From the NCBI RefSeq assembly GCF_000739775.1, contig NZ_BBJH01000055.1, positions 1 through 55,060 on the forward strand: a stretch of 55,060 bases of DNA. The letters run 5' to 3'. This document shows, in pieces, positions 26,197 to 35,352 of this stretch. Numbering within the stretch: position 1 is the stretch's first letter; every line of letters begins with the position of its first letter. This stretch comes from Paraburkholderia heleia NBRC 101817 (lineage in GTDB: Bacteria > Pseudomonadota > Gammaproteobacteria > Burkholderiales > Burkholderiaceae). A program made the position numbers and the translations under genes. The notes below the pieces were generated by a model. It did no database searches. It was not told the DNA's origin and saw only the letters and a list, made by a program, of their open reading frames with translations.

Positions 26197-27249
26197 ATGA
26201 ACTCCGAGACGTTATCCGCGCCCATGCCCCGCACCCTGGTGATCGCTTCGCGGGAGAGCCGCCTCGCGATGTGGCAGGCCGAGCATGTGCAAGCTGCGCT
26301 GCACAAATTATATCCAGCCTGCGACGTGAAAATTGTTGGAATGACGACACGCGGCGATCAAATTCTCGACCGCACGCTCTCGAAGGTGGGCGGCAAGGGT
26401 CTTTTCGTGAAGGAACTGGAGCAGGCGCTCGCCGAGGGCCGCGCCGATCTCGCCGTGCACTCGCTCAAGGACGTGCCGATGGAGCTGCCCGAAGGCTTCA
26501 CGCTCGCGGCCATCATGGAGCGCGAGGACCCGCGCGACGCGTTCGTCTCCAACGACTACGACTCGCTCGCCGCGCTGCCGGCGGGCAGCGTGGTGGGCAC
26601 GTCGAGCCTGCGCCGCGAGTCGATGATCCGTGCGCGCTATCCGGATCTCGACGTCAAGCCGTTGCGCGGCAATCTCGACACGCGCCTTTCCAAGCTCGAC
26701 CGCGGCGACTACGCGGCCATCATTCTCGCGGCCGCGGGCTTGAAGCGCCTTGGCCTCGGCGCGCGTATCCGCGCGCTCATCGAGCCCGAGGACAGCCTGC
26801 CGGCGGCGGGCCAGGGCGCGCTCGGCATCGAGATCCGCGCCGATCGCGCCGATCTCGCCGCATGGCTCGCGCCGCTGCACGACGACGCCACCGCGAAGGC
26901 CGTCGAAGCCGAGCGCATGGTTTCGCGCGCGCTGGGCGGCAGCTGCACGGTGCCGCTTGCGGCCTACGCGCAGTGGCACGACGGCAAGCTTGCGCTGCGC
27001 GGCACGATCGCCACGCCCGACGCGAGCCGCGTGCTCGCCGCGCAGGAGGCCGACGCGGCATCCACGGTCGACGATGCCATGGCGCTCGGCCGCCGCGTTG
27101 CCGACGACCTCATCGCGCAGGGCGCGCTCGAGATCGTACGCGCGCTCGCGGACGCGGCCCAGGCCGCAGACGGTCCCAATGCCGCGCCCGCCAGGGGCGC
27201 CGCCACCCACAACCCAACCGGCGCGGGCGAAGGCCCGGCCTCCAGATGA
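26197..27249 (+). CDS. hemC: Porphobilinogen deaminase (hydroxymethylbilane synthase)
   Basis: This enzyme joins four porphobilinogens into hydroxymethylbilane in heme synthesis. The 350-residue product starts LVIASRESRLAMWQAEHV, has TTRGDQILD, the active-site Asp region HSLKDVPMELP, RRESMIRARYPDL and the dipyrromethane-cofactor Cys250 in LGGSCTVPLAAY. About 30 Ala/Gly/Pro-rich residues extend the C-terminus. ATG 26197 was chosen because it lies just before the conserved N-terminus. Its stop overlaps the start of the next gene (ATGATG), giving translational coupling to hemDX. Confidence 0.97.
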   Translation: MNSETLSAPMPRTLVIASRESRLAMWQAEHVQAALHKLYPACDVKIVGMTTRGDQILDRTLSKVGGKGLFVKELEQALAEGRADLAVHSLKDVPMELPEGFTLAAIMEREDPRDAFVSNDYDSLAALPAGSVVGTSSLRRESMIRARYPDLDVKPLRGNLDTRLSKLDRGDYAAIILAAAGLKRLGLGARIRALIEPEDSLPAAGQGALGIEIRADRADLAAWLAPLHDDATAKAVEAERMVSRALGGSCTVPLAAYAQWHDGKLALRGTIATPDASRVLAAQEADAASTVDDAMALGRRVADDLIAQGALEIVRALADAAQAADGPNAAPARGAATHNPTGAGEGPASR

Positions 27250-29423
27250 TGGCCGATCCCAGGCAACCGTACGGCAACCCCGACCAGCCCGACGACTGGG
27301 GCGGGCCTGGCGCGCCCTCCACCGGCGCGAAGCGCGCGTCGACGCCAGGCGGCGATAACCGCCATGGCGGCAGTGGTGACGGTAATGCATTCACCGTCGT
27401 CATTACCCGGCCGGCCGGTCAGTCGGATGGTCTCGCCGGGCAGCTCGCGCGGCATGGCATGCGCACGCTCGACTTCCCGCTCATCGCCATTGCGCCCGTG
27501 ACCGACGAAGCGCCGCTGCGCGCCGCGCTCGGCGCGCTCGAGCGCTACGCGCTCGTCGTGTTCGTTTCGCCGAACGCCGTCGATCGCGCGTTCGCGTGCT
27601 ATGCCTCGGTCTCGTCGATCTGGCCGCCTGCGCTGCCCGTGGCCGTGGTCGGCCCGGCGAGCGTGGCCGCACTTGAGCGGCACGGCGTGGCGGCACCCGA
27701 GCATCGCGTGGTGAGCCCCGCGGGCGCGGGGGACGAAGAGCCTGCGCGCTTCGATTCGGAGTCGCTCTACGCCGCGCTCGAAAAGACCTTCGGCGTGGAC
27801 GCGTTCGCGGGCAAGCGGGTCCTGATCGTGCGCGGCGACGGCGGCCGCGAGTGGCTCGCCGAGCGTCTGCGCGAGGCGGGCGCCGAGGTGGAGACCGTGG
27901 CGGCCTACCGCCGCGTCGTGCCCGAGCCGCCCATCGCCGCCTGGACCCAGGTGCATGGGCTGCTCGAAGGCGCGCCGCATGCGTGGCTCGTCACGAGCTC
28001 CGAGGGCGTGCGCAACCTCGACGAACTCGCGCGCGAGCACCTCACGGCGGGCGAGATCGTCGAGCTGCGTCACGCGCCGCTCGTCGCGCCCCACCCGCGG
28101 ATCGCCGAGACGGCGCGCTCAATGGGTTTTGATAGGATTGCGGTGTCCGGCGCGGGCGACGAACGCATCGTCGAGACGCTGCTAGGCCTCGCTTCTTCCG
28201 TTGTTCAACCGGTTCAGAACACTCCGGCCCAGGCGCCGGCCAACCCACGCATGACAGATTCGAACAACTCGAGCAGCACAGCTAATCAGGGCGCCGTCGC
28301 GACGAGCGCGTCGGCATCGGGCGGCGCATCGGCGCGGCCTTCGTATGCTTCGTCGGGTGCGGGGTCTTCTGCGCCGCTGACCCCGCCGCCGGGTGCGGGC
28401 AACGGGCGGCGCGGCGCGGGCACGGCGCTGCTGTGGCTCGTCGTGGTGCTGGTCGCGGCGGGCTCGGGCGCAGGCGGCTATTTCCTCAACCGCAAGGTCG
28501 ACAATCTCGGCATGCAGGCCATCGAACGTCAGCAGGCGAGCGAGCAGCAGACCGCCGCGCTGCGCGCGCGCACCGACCAGGCGGTTGCGGGCGCGCAGCA
28601 GATCGACAAGCAGATCGCCCAGCTCGAAGGCAAGATCGCCGACGCACAGAATTCGCAGCAGGCGCTCGCGCAGCAATACGCCGACCTGTCGAAGAGCCGC
28701 GACGACTGGACGCTCGCCGAAGTCGGCCAGATGCTGTCGAGCGCGAGCGAACAGCTCCAGCTCACGGGCAACACGCAGCTCGCGCTCTTCGCGCTGCAAA
28801 GCGCCGACACGCGCCTCGCCGCCTCGGACAACGCGCAGGCCATCGCCGTGCGCAAGGCGATCGCGCAGGACATCGACAAGCTCAAGGCCGCACCGTCCAC
28901 CGACCTCACGGGTCTCGCCATCAAGCTCGACACCGCGCTCGGCCAGATCGACTCGCTGCCGCTTTCGGGTGAGGCGATCGTCGCGCATACGAAGCCGGAG
29001 GCTGCGCAACCCGCCGATATCGCGCAGGTTGCCGCCGCGACCAACCAGCCGAAATGGAAGGTCTGGATCGACACGTTCGTCGACGGTGTGGGCAAGCAGA
29101 TCGCGAGCCTCGTGCAGGTGCGCCGCATCGACAACGCGGACGCCATGCTGGTGTCGCCCGATCAAGGCTATTTCGTGCGCGAGAACCTGAAGCTGCGTTT
29201 GCTGTCGGCGCGCCTGTCGCTGCTCTCGCGCAACCAGGAAACGCTCAAGTCCGACCTCGCGGCCGCCGACGCCACGCTCGCACGCTACTTCGACGGCGCC
29301 TCGAAGGACACGCAAACCGTGCGCGAGCTGCTCAAGGAAGTGAACGACGGCTCGGCCGCCGTCGCGCTGCCCACGCTCGACACGAGCCTGAAGGCGATCC
29401 AGCAATACCGGAGCCGGGGGTAA
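27246..29423 (+). CDS. hemDX: Fused uroporphyrinogen-III synthase HemD and membrane protein HemX
   Basis: This is one open frame of 725 residues. Residues about 45-310 form a HemD domain (ITRPAGQSDGLAGQL, FVSPNAVDRAF, VGPASVAALERHGV, LIVRGDGGREWLAERLREAG), which closes and inverts hydroxymethylbilane to uroporphyrinogen III. After a Ser/Ala/Pro-rich linker comes a single transmembrane helix (about 391-415, ALLWLVVVLVAAGSGAGGYF) and a long periplasmic coiled-coil HemX domain with Gln-rich helices. An in-frame ATG at 28251 (residue 336, MTDSNNSSS) could give separate HemX. Fusion is a known arrangement in Burkholderia relatives. The start overlaps the hemC stop; hemY follows 3 bases after the stop. 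Confidence 0.93.
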   Translation: MMADPRQPYGNPDQPDDWGGPGAPSTGAKRASTPGGDNRHGGSGDGNAFTVVITRPAGQSDGLAGQLARHGMRTLDFPLIAIAPVTDEAPLRAALGALERYALVVFVSPNAVDRAFACYASVSSIWPPALPVAVVGPASVAALERHGVAAPEHRVVSPAGAGDEEPARFDSESLYAALEKTFGVDAFAGKRVLIVRGDGGREWLAERLREAGAEVETVAAYRRVVPEPPIAAWTQVHGLLEGAPHAWLVTSSEGVRNLDELAREHLTAGEIVELRHAPLVAPHPRIAETARSMGFDRIAVSGAGDERIVETLLGLASSVVQPVQNTPAQAPANPRMTDSNNSSSTANQGAVATSASASGGASARPSYASSGAGSSAPLTPPPGAGNGRRGAGTALLWLVVVLVAAGSGAGGYFLNRKVDNLGMQAIERQQASEQQTAALRARTDQAVAGAQQIDKQIAQLEGKIADAQNSQQALAQQYADLSKSRDDWTLAEVGQMLSSASEQLQLTGNTQLALFALQSADTRLAASDNAQAIAVRKAIAQDIDKLKAAPSTDLTGLAIKLDTALGQIDSLPLSGEAIVAHTKPEAAQPADIAQVAAATNQPKWKVWIDTFVDGVGKQIASLVQVRRIDNADAMLVSPDQGYFVRENLKLRLLSARLSLLSRNQETLKSDLAAADATLARYFDGASKDTQTVRELLKEVNDGSAAVALPTLDTSLKAIQQYRSRG

Positions 29424-29426
29424 GAC

Positions 29427-30626
29427 ATGGCGATCCGTGGACTCCTCTGGCTCGCGCTTCTCTTCGCGATTGCCGTCGCGCTCGCGACCGTCGGGCGCTT
29501 CGACACCGGGCAGGTGCTGCTCGTCTATCCGCCGTATCGCGTGGACGTCTCGCTCAACCTGTTCGTGGTCGGCATCGTCGTGGCCTTCCTGCTGCTTTAC
29601 GCGATCCTGCGTTTCGCCCGCAATATCGTGACGATGCCGCGCCGCGTGGCCGCCTACCGCGCGCGCGCGCGTGCCGAGAAGGCGAACTCGGCGCTGCGCG
29701 ACGCCGTGGGCAACCTCTACGCGGGCCGCTTCTCGCGTGCCGAGAAAGCCGCGCGCGATTCGCTCGCCGACGCGAAGAATACGAGCGCCGCGGGCCTGAT
29801 CGCCGCGACGGCTGCGCATCGTCTGCATGAATACGCGCGCCGCGACGAATGGCTCACCCAGGTCGACGACCCCGACCTCCAGGAAGCGCGCCTCATGGCG
29901 ACCGCCGACATGCGCGCCGACGGCCGCGACGCCGATGGCGCGCTCGCCGCGCTCACCGAAATGCGCACGCAGGGTGGCCGCCGCATCCATGCGCAACAGA
30001 TCGCGCTGCGCGCGCAGCAGCAGCTCAAGAACTGGAGCGAAGTGCTCAAGCTCGTGAAGACGCTGGAAAAGCGCGAGGCGTTGCACCCGGCCGTGGCCGT
30101 GCGTCTGCGCCAGCTTGCGGCGGAAAATCTGCTGCGCGACCGCCGTCACAACGCCGATGCGCTGCTCGAGCTGTGGCAGTCGCTCTCGAACGTCGAGCGC
30201 CACTCGCCGCGCCTCGCCGACTGCGCCGCCGAACTGCTGATCGCGCTCGGACGCCCGGCCGACGCGCGCAAGATCGTCGAGGAAGCGCTCGCGCAGAACT
30301 GGGACGCGCGCTTGCTGCGCCGCTATCCGGACACGGCGGACAGCGACGCGCTGCCGCTCATCCAGAAGGCCGAAGCGTGGCGCAAGGAGCGCCCCGAGGA
30401 CGGCGACCTGCTGTTCGCGCTGGGCCGTTTGTGCCTGAAGCAGCAACTGTGGGGCAAGGCGCAGTCGTTCCTCGAAGCCGCGCTCAAGTCCGCCGACGCG
30501 ACGCAGAACGAGCCGCTCAAGATCCGCTCGCATCGCGCGCTCGCGCGCCTGCACGAGCAGCTGGGCGATGGCGAGAAGGCGGCTTCGCACTACCGCGAGA
30601 GCGCACTGTCGATGAACGTGGTGTAA
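29427..30626 (+). CDS. hemY: Heme biosynthesis-associated TPR membrane protein HemY
   Basis: This 399-residue inner-membrane protein has two N-terminal transmembrane helices (about 4-24 and 42-64) with the HemY_N pattern GQVLLVYPPYRVDVSLNLFV between them, followed by tetratricopeptide-like helical repeats (AEKAARDSLADAK, LFALGRLCLKQQLWGKAQSF). In proteobacteria this protein sits at the end of the hemCDX operon and is thought to scaffold late heme enzymes; it is unrelated to the protoporphyrinogen oxidase also called HemY. It starts 3 bases after hemDX, so translation is coupled, and ends before a terminator. Confidence 0.95.
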   Translation: MAIRGLLWLALLFAIAVALATVGRFDTGQVLLVYPPYRVDVSLNLFVVGIVVAFLLLYAILRFARNIVTMPRRVAAYRARARAEKANSALRDAVGNLYAGRFSRAEKAARDSLADAKNTSAAGLIAATAAHRLHEYARRDEWLTQVDDPDLQEARLMATADMRADGRDADGALAALTEMRTQGGRRIHAQQIALRAQQQLKNWSEVLKLVKTLEKREALHPAVAVRLRQLAAENLLRDRRHNADALLELWQSLSNVERHSPRLADCAAELLIALGRPADARKIVEEALAQNWDARLLRRYPDTADSDALPLIQKAEAWRKERPEDGDLLFALGRLCLKQQLWGKAQSFLEAALKSADATQNEPLKIRSHRALARLHEQLGDGEKAASHYRESALSMNVV

Positions 30627-30660
30627 AGAAGAAGCCGTCGCGAAACCGAAGCCGTAACGA

Positions 30661-30691
30661 AAACGGCCGCCTGCAAAACAGGCGGCCGTTT
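30661..30691. terminator. Bidirectional terminator between hemY and the MFS transporter gene
   Basis: A perfect 13-bp stem AAACGGCCGCCTG / CAGGCGGCCGTTT with a CAAAA loop and A/T feet lies between converging genes. Confidence 0.92.
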
Positions 30692-30715
30692 GTCCTTGCT
30701 GAAGCCGTCATGCGT

Positions 30716-32035
30716 TTAGCGGTTCACGAGCTTCGCCGGCGCCGATAGGGCGAGCAAGCCGCCCAGGATCATGAACGCCGCGAGCATGTACATGCCCGAA
30801 TCGTTGGCCTTCGTGGCCTCCTTGAGCCAGCCCACCGCATACGGGCTCAGAAAGCCCGCGAGATTGCCGATCGAGTTGATGAGCGCGATGCCGGCCGCCG
30901 CGCCCGTGCCCGCGAGCCAGGCCGTGGGCAGGCTCCAGAACAGCGGCAGGGTGGTGAGAATGCCCATGGTCGCGATGGTGAGCGCCGTCATGGCGAGCGT
31001 GGTGTCGTGCGCCCACGTGACCGACAGCACGAGGCCGAGCGCGCCGATGGCGGCCGGCACGGCGATGTGCCAGCGGCGCTCGCGCGCGCGGTCGGCGCTC
31101 TTCGCGAAGAGCACCATGCCGATCACGGCTGCCGCGAACGGGATCGCCGAAAGCAGGCCGATGGTCAGCGCGTCTTTCACGCCCGTCGCCTTGATGATGG
31201 TGGGCAGCCAGAAGCTCACACCGTAGAGGCCCATTACGAACGAGAAGTAGGTGAGGCTCATCACCAGCACGCGCGCGCTCGTGAGCACGGTCATGATCGG
31301 CGGGTCTTCCTTGGTGGCGTCCTCCATGGCGATGTTGCGTTCGAGCAGCGCGCGCTCTTCCTGCGTGAGCCACTTCGCTTTGCCGATGCGGTCATCGAGC
31401 ACGAAGAACACCAGCACGCCGACGATCACCGAAGGCAGCCCTTCGAGCAGGAACAGCCACTGCCAGCCTTGCCAGCCGTTCGCGCCGTCGAAGGACTTGA
31501 GAATCCAGCCCGACACCGGCCCGCCGATCACGCCCGACAGCGCAATGGCCGTCATGAACCACGTGGTCACGCGCCCGCGGCGGTGCGCCGGATACCAGTA
31601 GGTGAGATAGAGGATGATGCCGGGGAAGAAGCCCGCTTCGCACAGGCCGAGCAGAAAGCGCATCACGTAGAACAGGGTCGGCGTGGTCACGAACATCGTC
31701 AGGATGGAGACGAGCCCCCATGTGACCATGATGCGCGCGATCCACACGCGCGCGCCCACGCGATGCAGGATCACATTGCTTGGCACTTCGAAAAGAAAGT
31801 AGCCGACGAAGAAAATGCCCGCGCCGAAGCCATAAACCGCATCGGAGAGATTGAGCGCCGAGCTCATCTGCAGCTTGGCGAAGCCCACGTTGACGCGGTC
31901 CAGATACGCGACCACGTAGCACAGCATGAGAAGCGGAATGAGGCGCCACGCGACTTTGCGGTAGGTGGTTTCTTCGAAGGCGGAGGGCGGGGCGCCCGCT
32001 CCCGCTTGCGGCAGATGATTGGCTGGACTGGCCAT
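30716..32035 (-). CDS. MFS transporter, anion:cation symporter (ACS) family
   Basis: This 439-residue inner-membrane carrier has 12 predicted helices. The ACS-family signature near helix 1 (LCYVVAYLDRVNVGFAKLQM) and the helix 4 region (GLCEAGFFPGIILYLTYWYP) place it with transporters of organic acids such as tartrate, phthalate or galactonate. Substrate is not determinable. ATG 32035 has CTGGAG 7 bases upstream; the frame is open further but without transporter sequence. It is the third gene of an ALDH-SDR-MFS set, 166 bases after the SDR gene, and probably imports the compound they oxidise. Confidence 0.92.
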   Translation of the reverse strand: MASPANHLPQAGAGAPPSAFEETTYRKVAWRLIPLLMLCYVVAYLDRVNVGFAKLQMSSALNLSDAVYGFGAGIFFVGYFLFEVPSNVILHRVGARVWIARIMVTWGLVSILTMFVTTPTLFYVMRFLLGLCEAGFFPGIILYLTYWYPAHRRGRVTTWFMTAIALSGVIGGPVSGWILKSFDGANGWQGWQWLFLLEGLPSVIVGVLVFFVLDDRIGKAKWLTQEERALLERNIAMEDATKEDPPIMTVLTSARVLVMSLTYFSFVMGLYGVSFWLPTIIKATGVKDALTIGLLSAIPFAAAVIGMVLFAKSADRARERRWHIAVPAAIGALGLVLSVTWAHDTTLAMTALTIATMGILTTLPLFWSLPTAWLAGTGAAAGIALINSIGNLAGFLSPYAVGWLKEATKANDSGMYMLAAFMILGGLLALSAPAKLVNR

Positions 32036-32201
32036 GGTGTCTCCAGGTCGGATCGGTCGTGCTTGTTGTATTGCCGCCATCGTGATGGCGGGTATTCGAC
32101 GCGAAAGCACGATCATTCTATACGCGCCGCCGCGGCGCGACGGCGCGCAAATCTCGGGGAAAACACCGATCGGTCAAGGACTTGCTGAACGCCCGCGACA
32201 G

Positions 32202-32960
32202 CTACACGCAGCGCCCGCCATCCACTTCGATGCAGGTGCCGGTGATGAACGCCGCCTCATCCGAGGCGAGGTAGAGACACGCGTTGGCCACGTCCTGCGG
32301 CGTGGAAAAGCGCCCGAGCGGAATGGTCGCGACGAAGCGCTGGCGGTTCTCGGGCGTGTCGGGCACGCCCATGAACTCCGCCGTGAGGCCCGTATCGCCG
32401 ATTACGGGATTCACGCAGTTCACGCGGATCCGGTCGGGGCCCAGCTCGGCGGCGAGTGCCTTGCTGGCCACGATCATGGCGCCCTTGCTGCCGTTGTACC
32501 AGACGAGCCCGGGCCGGGGCCGGATGCCCGCCGTCGACGCGATATTGACGAACGCGCCGCCGCCGCGCTCGCGAAAGTGCGGCACGAACGCGCGCACGCT
32601 CCAGTAGAGGCCCTTCACGTTGACGGCGTACACGCGGTCGAACTCCGCTTCGCTCACTTCGAGCACGGGCTTGTTGCGATGCGTGGTGCCCGCGTTGTTG
32701 ACGACGATCTGCACGCTGCCGAAGTCTTCGATGGCCGCTTCGCGCAGCGCGTGCCAGTCGGCTTCGCGCGTGATGTCCCCTTGCACGGCGATGGCCTTGC
32801 CGCCTGCAAGCGCGATCTCGCTCGCCACGCGCCCGGCGGCGTCGCCGTTCAGATCGTTGATGACGACGTTCGCGCCTTCGCGCGCGTATGTCTTTGCAAT
32901 GCCTTCGCCGAAGCCCGAACCGGCGCCGGTCACGACGGCTGTCTTGCCTTTGAGTCGCAT
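32202..32960 (-). CDS. Short-chain dehydrogenase/reductase (classical SDR)
   Basis: This is a 252-residue NAD(P)-dependent oxidoreductase. A Rossmann motif TGAGSGFGEGIA lies at residues 11-22, NNAG at 88-91, and catalytic Ser142 and Tyr155-x-x-x-Lys159 (YNGSK) follow. The C-terminus closes with CIEVDGGRCV. Asp36 after strand 2 (VVINDLNGD) favours NAD over NADP. Start ATG 32960 has CGGAG 7 bases upstream. The gene lies 30 bases after the aldehyde dehydrogenase and is very likely co-transcribed; the alcohol or sugar-acid substrate is unknown. Confidence 0.93.
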   Translation of the reverse strand: MRLKGKTAVVTGAGSGFGEGIAKTYAREGANVVINDLNGDAAGRVASEIALAGGKAIAVQGDITREADWHALREAAIEDFGSVQIVVNNAGTTHRNKPVLEVSEAEFDRVYAVNVKGLYWSVRAFVPHFRERGGGAFVNIASTAGIRPRPGLVWYNGSKGAMIVASKALAAELGPDRIRVNCVNPVIGDTGLTAEFMGVPDTPENRQRFVATIPLGRFSTPQDVANACLYLASDEAAFITGTCIEVDGGRCV

Positions 32961-32990
32961 GGTGTCTCCGTTTGTGTTGATCGACACGAT

Positions 32991-34430
32991 TCAGCCGTGC
33001 CGGATGGCGATGGTCTTGAGCACCGTGAAGCCATAGAGCGCTTCGAAGCCTTTTTCGCGCCCGTGTCCCGAGTGCCGCGTGCCGCCGAACGGCAACTCGA
33101 CGCCGCCGCCCGCGCCGTAGTTGTTGACGAACACCTGGCCCGCGCGCACGCGCCGGGCGAGACGCATCTGGCGCGCGCCGTCGCGTGTCCAGATGCCGGC
33201 GACGAGGCCATATGGCGTGCCGTTGGCGAGCGCGAGTGCTTGTTCCTCGCTCTCGAAGGGCATGGCCGCGAGCACGGGGCCGAACACTTCCTCCTGGGCG
33301 AGGCGGCTTTGCGGCGGCACGTCGCGCAGGAGCGTCGGGACTTCGTAGAAGCCGCCGCTGGGGGCATCGGCTTCGAGCCTGCCGCTTGCCGCCGTGACGA
33401 TGCGGCTCGCGGCCGCCTCGTCGAGAAAGCCGCGCACGCGCTGGCGCTGCTTTTCGTTGATGAGGGGGCCGCAGTCGAGATCGGCGCTGGCGGGGCCCAC
33501 GCGCAACTTGCCGAACGAAGCGGCGAGCCGGTCGACGAGCGGCTCGTAGGCGCCGCGCTCGATCAGCACGCGGCTGCCCGCCGAACAGGTTTGCCCCGCG
33601 TTCTGCACGATTGCGGCGACGAGCACGGGCAGCGCGGCGTCGAGATCGGCATCGGCGAAGACGATTTGCGGCGACTTGCCGCCCAGTTCGAGCGTAACGG
33701 GCACGTGGTGTTCGGCGGCCATCTGCGCGACGAGCTTGCCCGTTTGCGGCGAGCCCGTGAATGAGATGTGGTCGATGCCGGGATGCGCACTGAGCGCCGC
33801 GCCCGCCTCGTGCCCGAGCCCGGTGACGATATTGAGCGCGCCCGCGGGCAGGCCGGCTTCGCGCGCGAGTTCGGCCACGCGCAGCAGCGACACGCAGGCG
33901 TCCTCGGCGGGCTTCACCACGCACGCGTTGCCGGTGGCGAGCGCCGCGCCCACGCTGCGGCCGAAGATCTGCATCGGGTAGTTCCAGGGCACGATATGCC
34001 CCGTCACGCCATGCGGCTCGCGCACCGTGAGCACCGTGTAGCCGGCCTGGTAGGGCAGCGTTTCGCCGTGCAGCTTGTCGGCGGCACCCGCGTAGAACTC
34101 GAAATAGCGCGCGAGCGCGGCGGCGTCGGCGCGCGCCTGCTTGAGCGGCTTGCCGGTGTCGCGCGCTTCGAGCTGCGCGAGTTCCTCCTTGTGCTGGCTG
34201 ACGAGGCCCGACAGCGCGAACAGCATTCGCCCGCGCTCGGCGGCGCTCAGTGCGCCCCAGGCGCCCTCGAAGGCCTTGCGTGCGGCCGTGACAGCGGCGT
34301 CGATGTCGGCGGCATTGCCGCGCGCAAGCTGCGCGAAGGGCCGGCCGGTGGAGGGATCGATCGCAGCGAGCGTCTCGCCGCTGGCGGGCGACTGCCATTC
34401 GCCGCCGATGAAGTGCTTCGCTTCTTCCAT
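32991..34430 (-). CDS. NAD(P)-dependent aldehyde dehydrogenase family protein
   Basis: This 479-residue ALDH oxidises an aldehyde to a carboxylate. It has the catalytic Cys282 in QNAGQTCSAGSR, the general-base Glu in VTLELGGKSPQIV, and the NAD-binding SFTGSPQTGKLVAQMA. The N-terminus MEEAKHFIGGEWQSPASGE and length are standard. ATG 34430 is preceded by GAGG at good spacing. It is the first gene of the ALDH-SDR-MFS operon and divergent from ppa across 297 bases. No regulator or substrate-specific enzyme adjoins it, so the pathway is not assigned. Confidence 0.93.
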   Translation of the reverse strand: MEEAKHFIGGEWQSPASGETLAAIDPSTGRPFAQLARGNAADIDAAVTAARKAFEGAWGALSAAERGRMLFALSGLVSQHKEELAQLEARDTGKPLKQARADAAALARYFEFYAGAADKLHGETLPYQAGYTVLTVREPHGVTGHIVPWNYPMQIFGRSVGAALATGNACVVKPAEDACVSLLRVAELAREAGLPAGALNIVTGLGHEAGAALSAHPGIDHISFTGSPQTGKLVAQMAAEHHVPVTLELGGKSPQIVFADADLDAALPVLVAAIVQNAGQTCSAGSRVLIERGAYEPLVDRLAASFGKLRVGPASADLDCGPLINEKQRQRVRGFLDEAAASRIVTAASGRLEADAPSGGFYEVPTLLRDVPPQSRLAQEEVFGPVLAAMPFESEEQALALANGTPYGLVAGIWTRDGARQMRLARRVRAGQVFVNNYGAGGGVELPFGGTRHSGHGREKGFEALYGFTVLKTIAIRHG

Positions 34431-34641
34431 GCATGCGCCTCGTAAATGGGGTGAAACGAGGGAGAGGGAACGCAAAACGGGAAACGCCGCCGGCGCGTGT
34501 CTCGAATCGCCCGATGGCGGGCCGCGGCGGCAGGTTGATTATCGCGCCGAATGCAGGCGCGACGCGCAGGAATTCAGCAGGCGCTTCATCTGCGTGCGGG
34601 AAAGCCCTGGGCCGAACCGCCGGCCGCCCTGGCCGATTGGC

Positions 34642-34647
34642 TATAAT
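34642..34647 (+). promoter_or_regulatory. Probable -10 box of ppa
   Basis: A perfect TATAAT lies 80 bases upstream of the ppa start, in GC-rich surroundings where it stands out. No good -35 is seen at 17 bases. It implies a leader of roughly 75 bases. Confidence 0.5.
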
Positions 34648-34727
34648 GGCGTCCATCCTCCAACGTCCGGTTCTGCGCCGGTTTTGCGCGCGAACCGCTG
34701 GTTTTCCCTTCTCAACAGAGAGCGCTC

Positions 34728-35255
34728 ATGAGCTTTGCAAATGTCCCCGCCGGCAAGGATCTGCCGCAAGACTTCAACGTGATCATCGAGATTCCCGCGC
34801 AAAGCGATCCGGTGAAATACGAAGCCGACAAGGACCTGGGCCTGCTCGTCGTCGACCGTTTCGTCGGCACGGGCATGCGCTATCCCGTGAACTACGGCTT
34901 CATTCCGCAGACGCTCTCCGGCGACGGCGACCCGGTCGATGTGCTCGTGATCACGCCGTTCCCGCTGCTGGCAGGCTCGGTGGTGCGCTCGCGCGCGCTC
35001 GGCATGCTGCAGATGACCGACGAGTCGGGCGTCGACGCGAAACTGGTCGCGGTCCCGCACGACAAGGTCTGCCCGATGACGGCCAACCTCAAGTCGCTCG
35101 ACGACGTGCCCGAGTACCTGAAGGACCAGATCAAGCACTTCTTCGAGAACTACAAGGCGCTCGAAAAGGGCAAGTGGGTCAAGGTCGACGGCTGGGTCGG
35201 CATCGAAGCCGCCCACAAGGAAATCACCGAAGGCGTGGCGAACTTCAAGAAGTAA
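34728..35255 (+). CDS. ppa: Inorganic pyrophosphatase, family I
   Basis: This 175-residue cytoplasmic enzyme hydrolyses pyrophosphate and so drives biosynthetic reactions. Signature residues are visible: EIPAQSDPVKYEADK, RYPVNYGFIPQTLSGDGDPVDVLV with the metal-binding acidic cluster, and KWVKVDGWVG near the C-terminus. Length matches hexameric bacterial enzymes. ATG 34728 is preceded by AGAGAG. It is monocistronic, with its own terminator 18 bases after the stop. Confidence 0.98.
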   Translation: MSFANVPAGKDLPQDFNVIIEIPAQSDPVKYEADKDLGLLVVDRFVGTGMRYPVNYGFIPQTLSGDGDPVDVLVITPFPLLAGSVVRSRALGMLQMTDESGVDAKLVAVPHDKVCPMTANLKSLDDVPEYLKDQIKHFFENYKALEKGKWVKVDGWVGIEAAHKEITEGVANFKK

Positions 35256-35272
35256 ATCGCGCATCAGGTTTG

Positions 35273-35310
35273 AAAAAACCGCACGTGCCCTCAGGGCCGT
35301 GCGGTTTTTT
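35273..35310 (+). terminator. Terminator after ppa
   Basis: A 13-bp stem AAAAAACCGCACG / CGTGCGGTTTTTT surrounds an inner GCCC/GGGC stem and ends in six Ts. The A-run on the left may also serve the converging GGDEF-EAL gene, whose stop is at 35353. Confidence 0.93.
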
Positions 35311-35352
35311 CATGGAAGCTCGATCGCGGCCTGTTATTAGCGCGAACAGGTC

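Noticed and set aside
32110..32150. GC-rich palindromic stretch upstream of the MFS gene as an operator
   Set aside because: Alternating GCGC sequence is so common in this window that self-complementarity alone is not evidence.
32257..34656. Long Arg-rich frame opposite and overlapping the SDR and ALDH genes
   Set aside because: It is a shadow frame of two strong enzyme genes. Composition is dominated by Arg, Ala and Gly.
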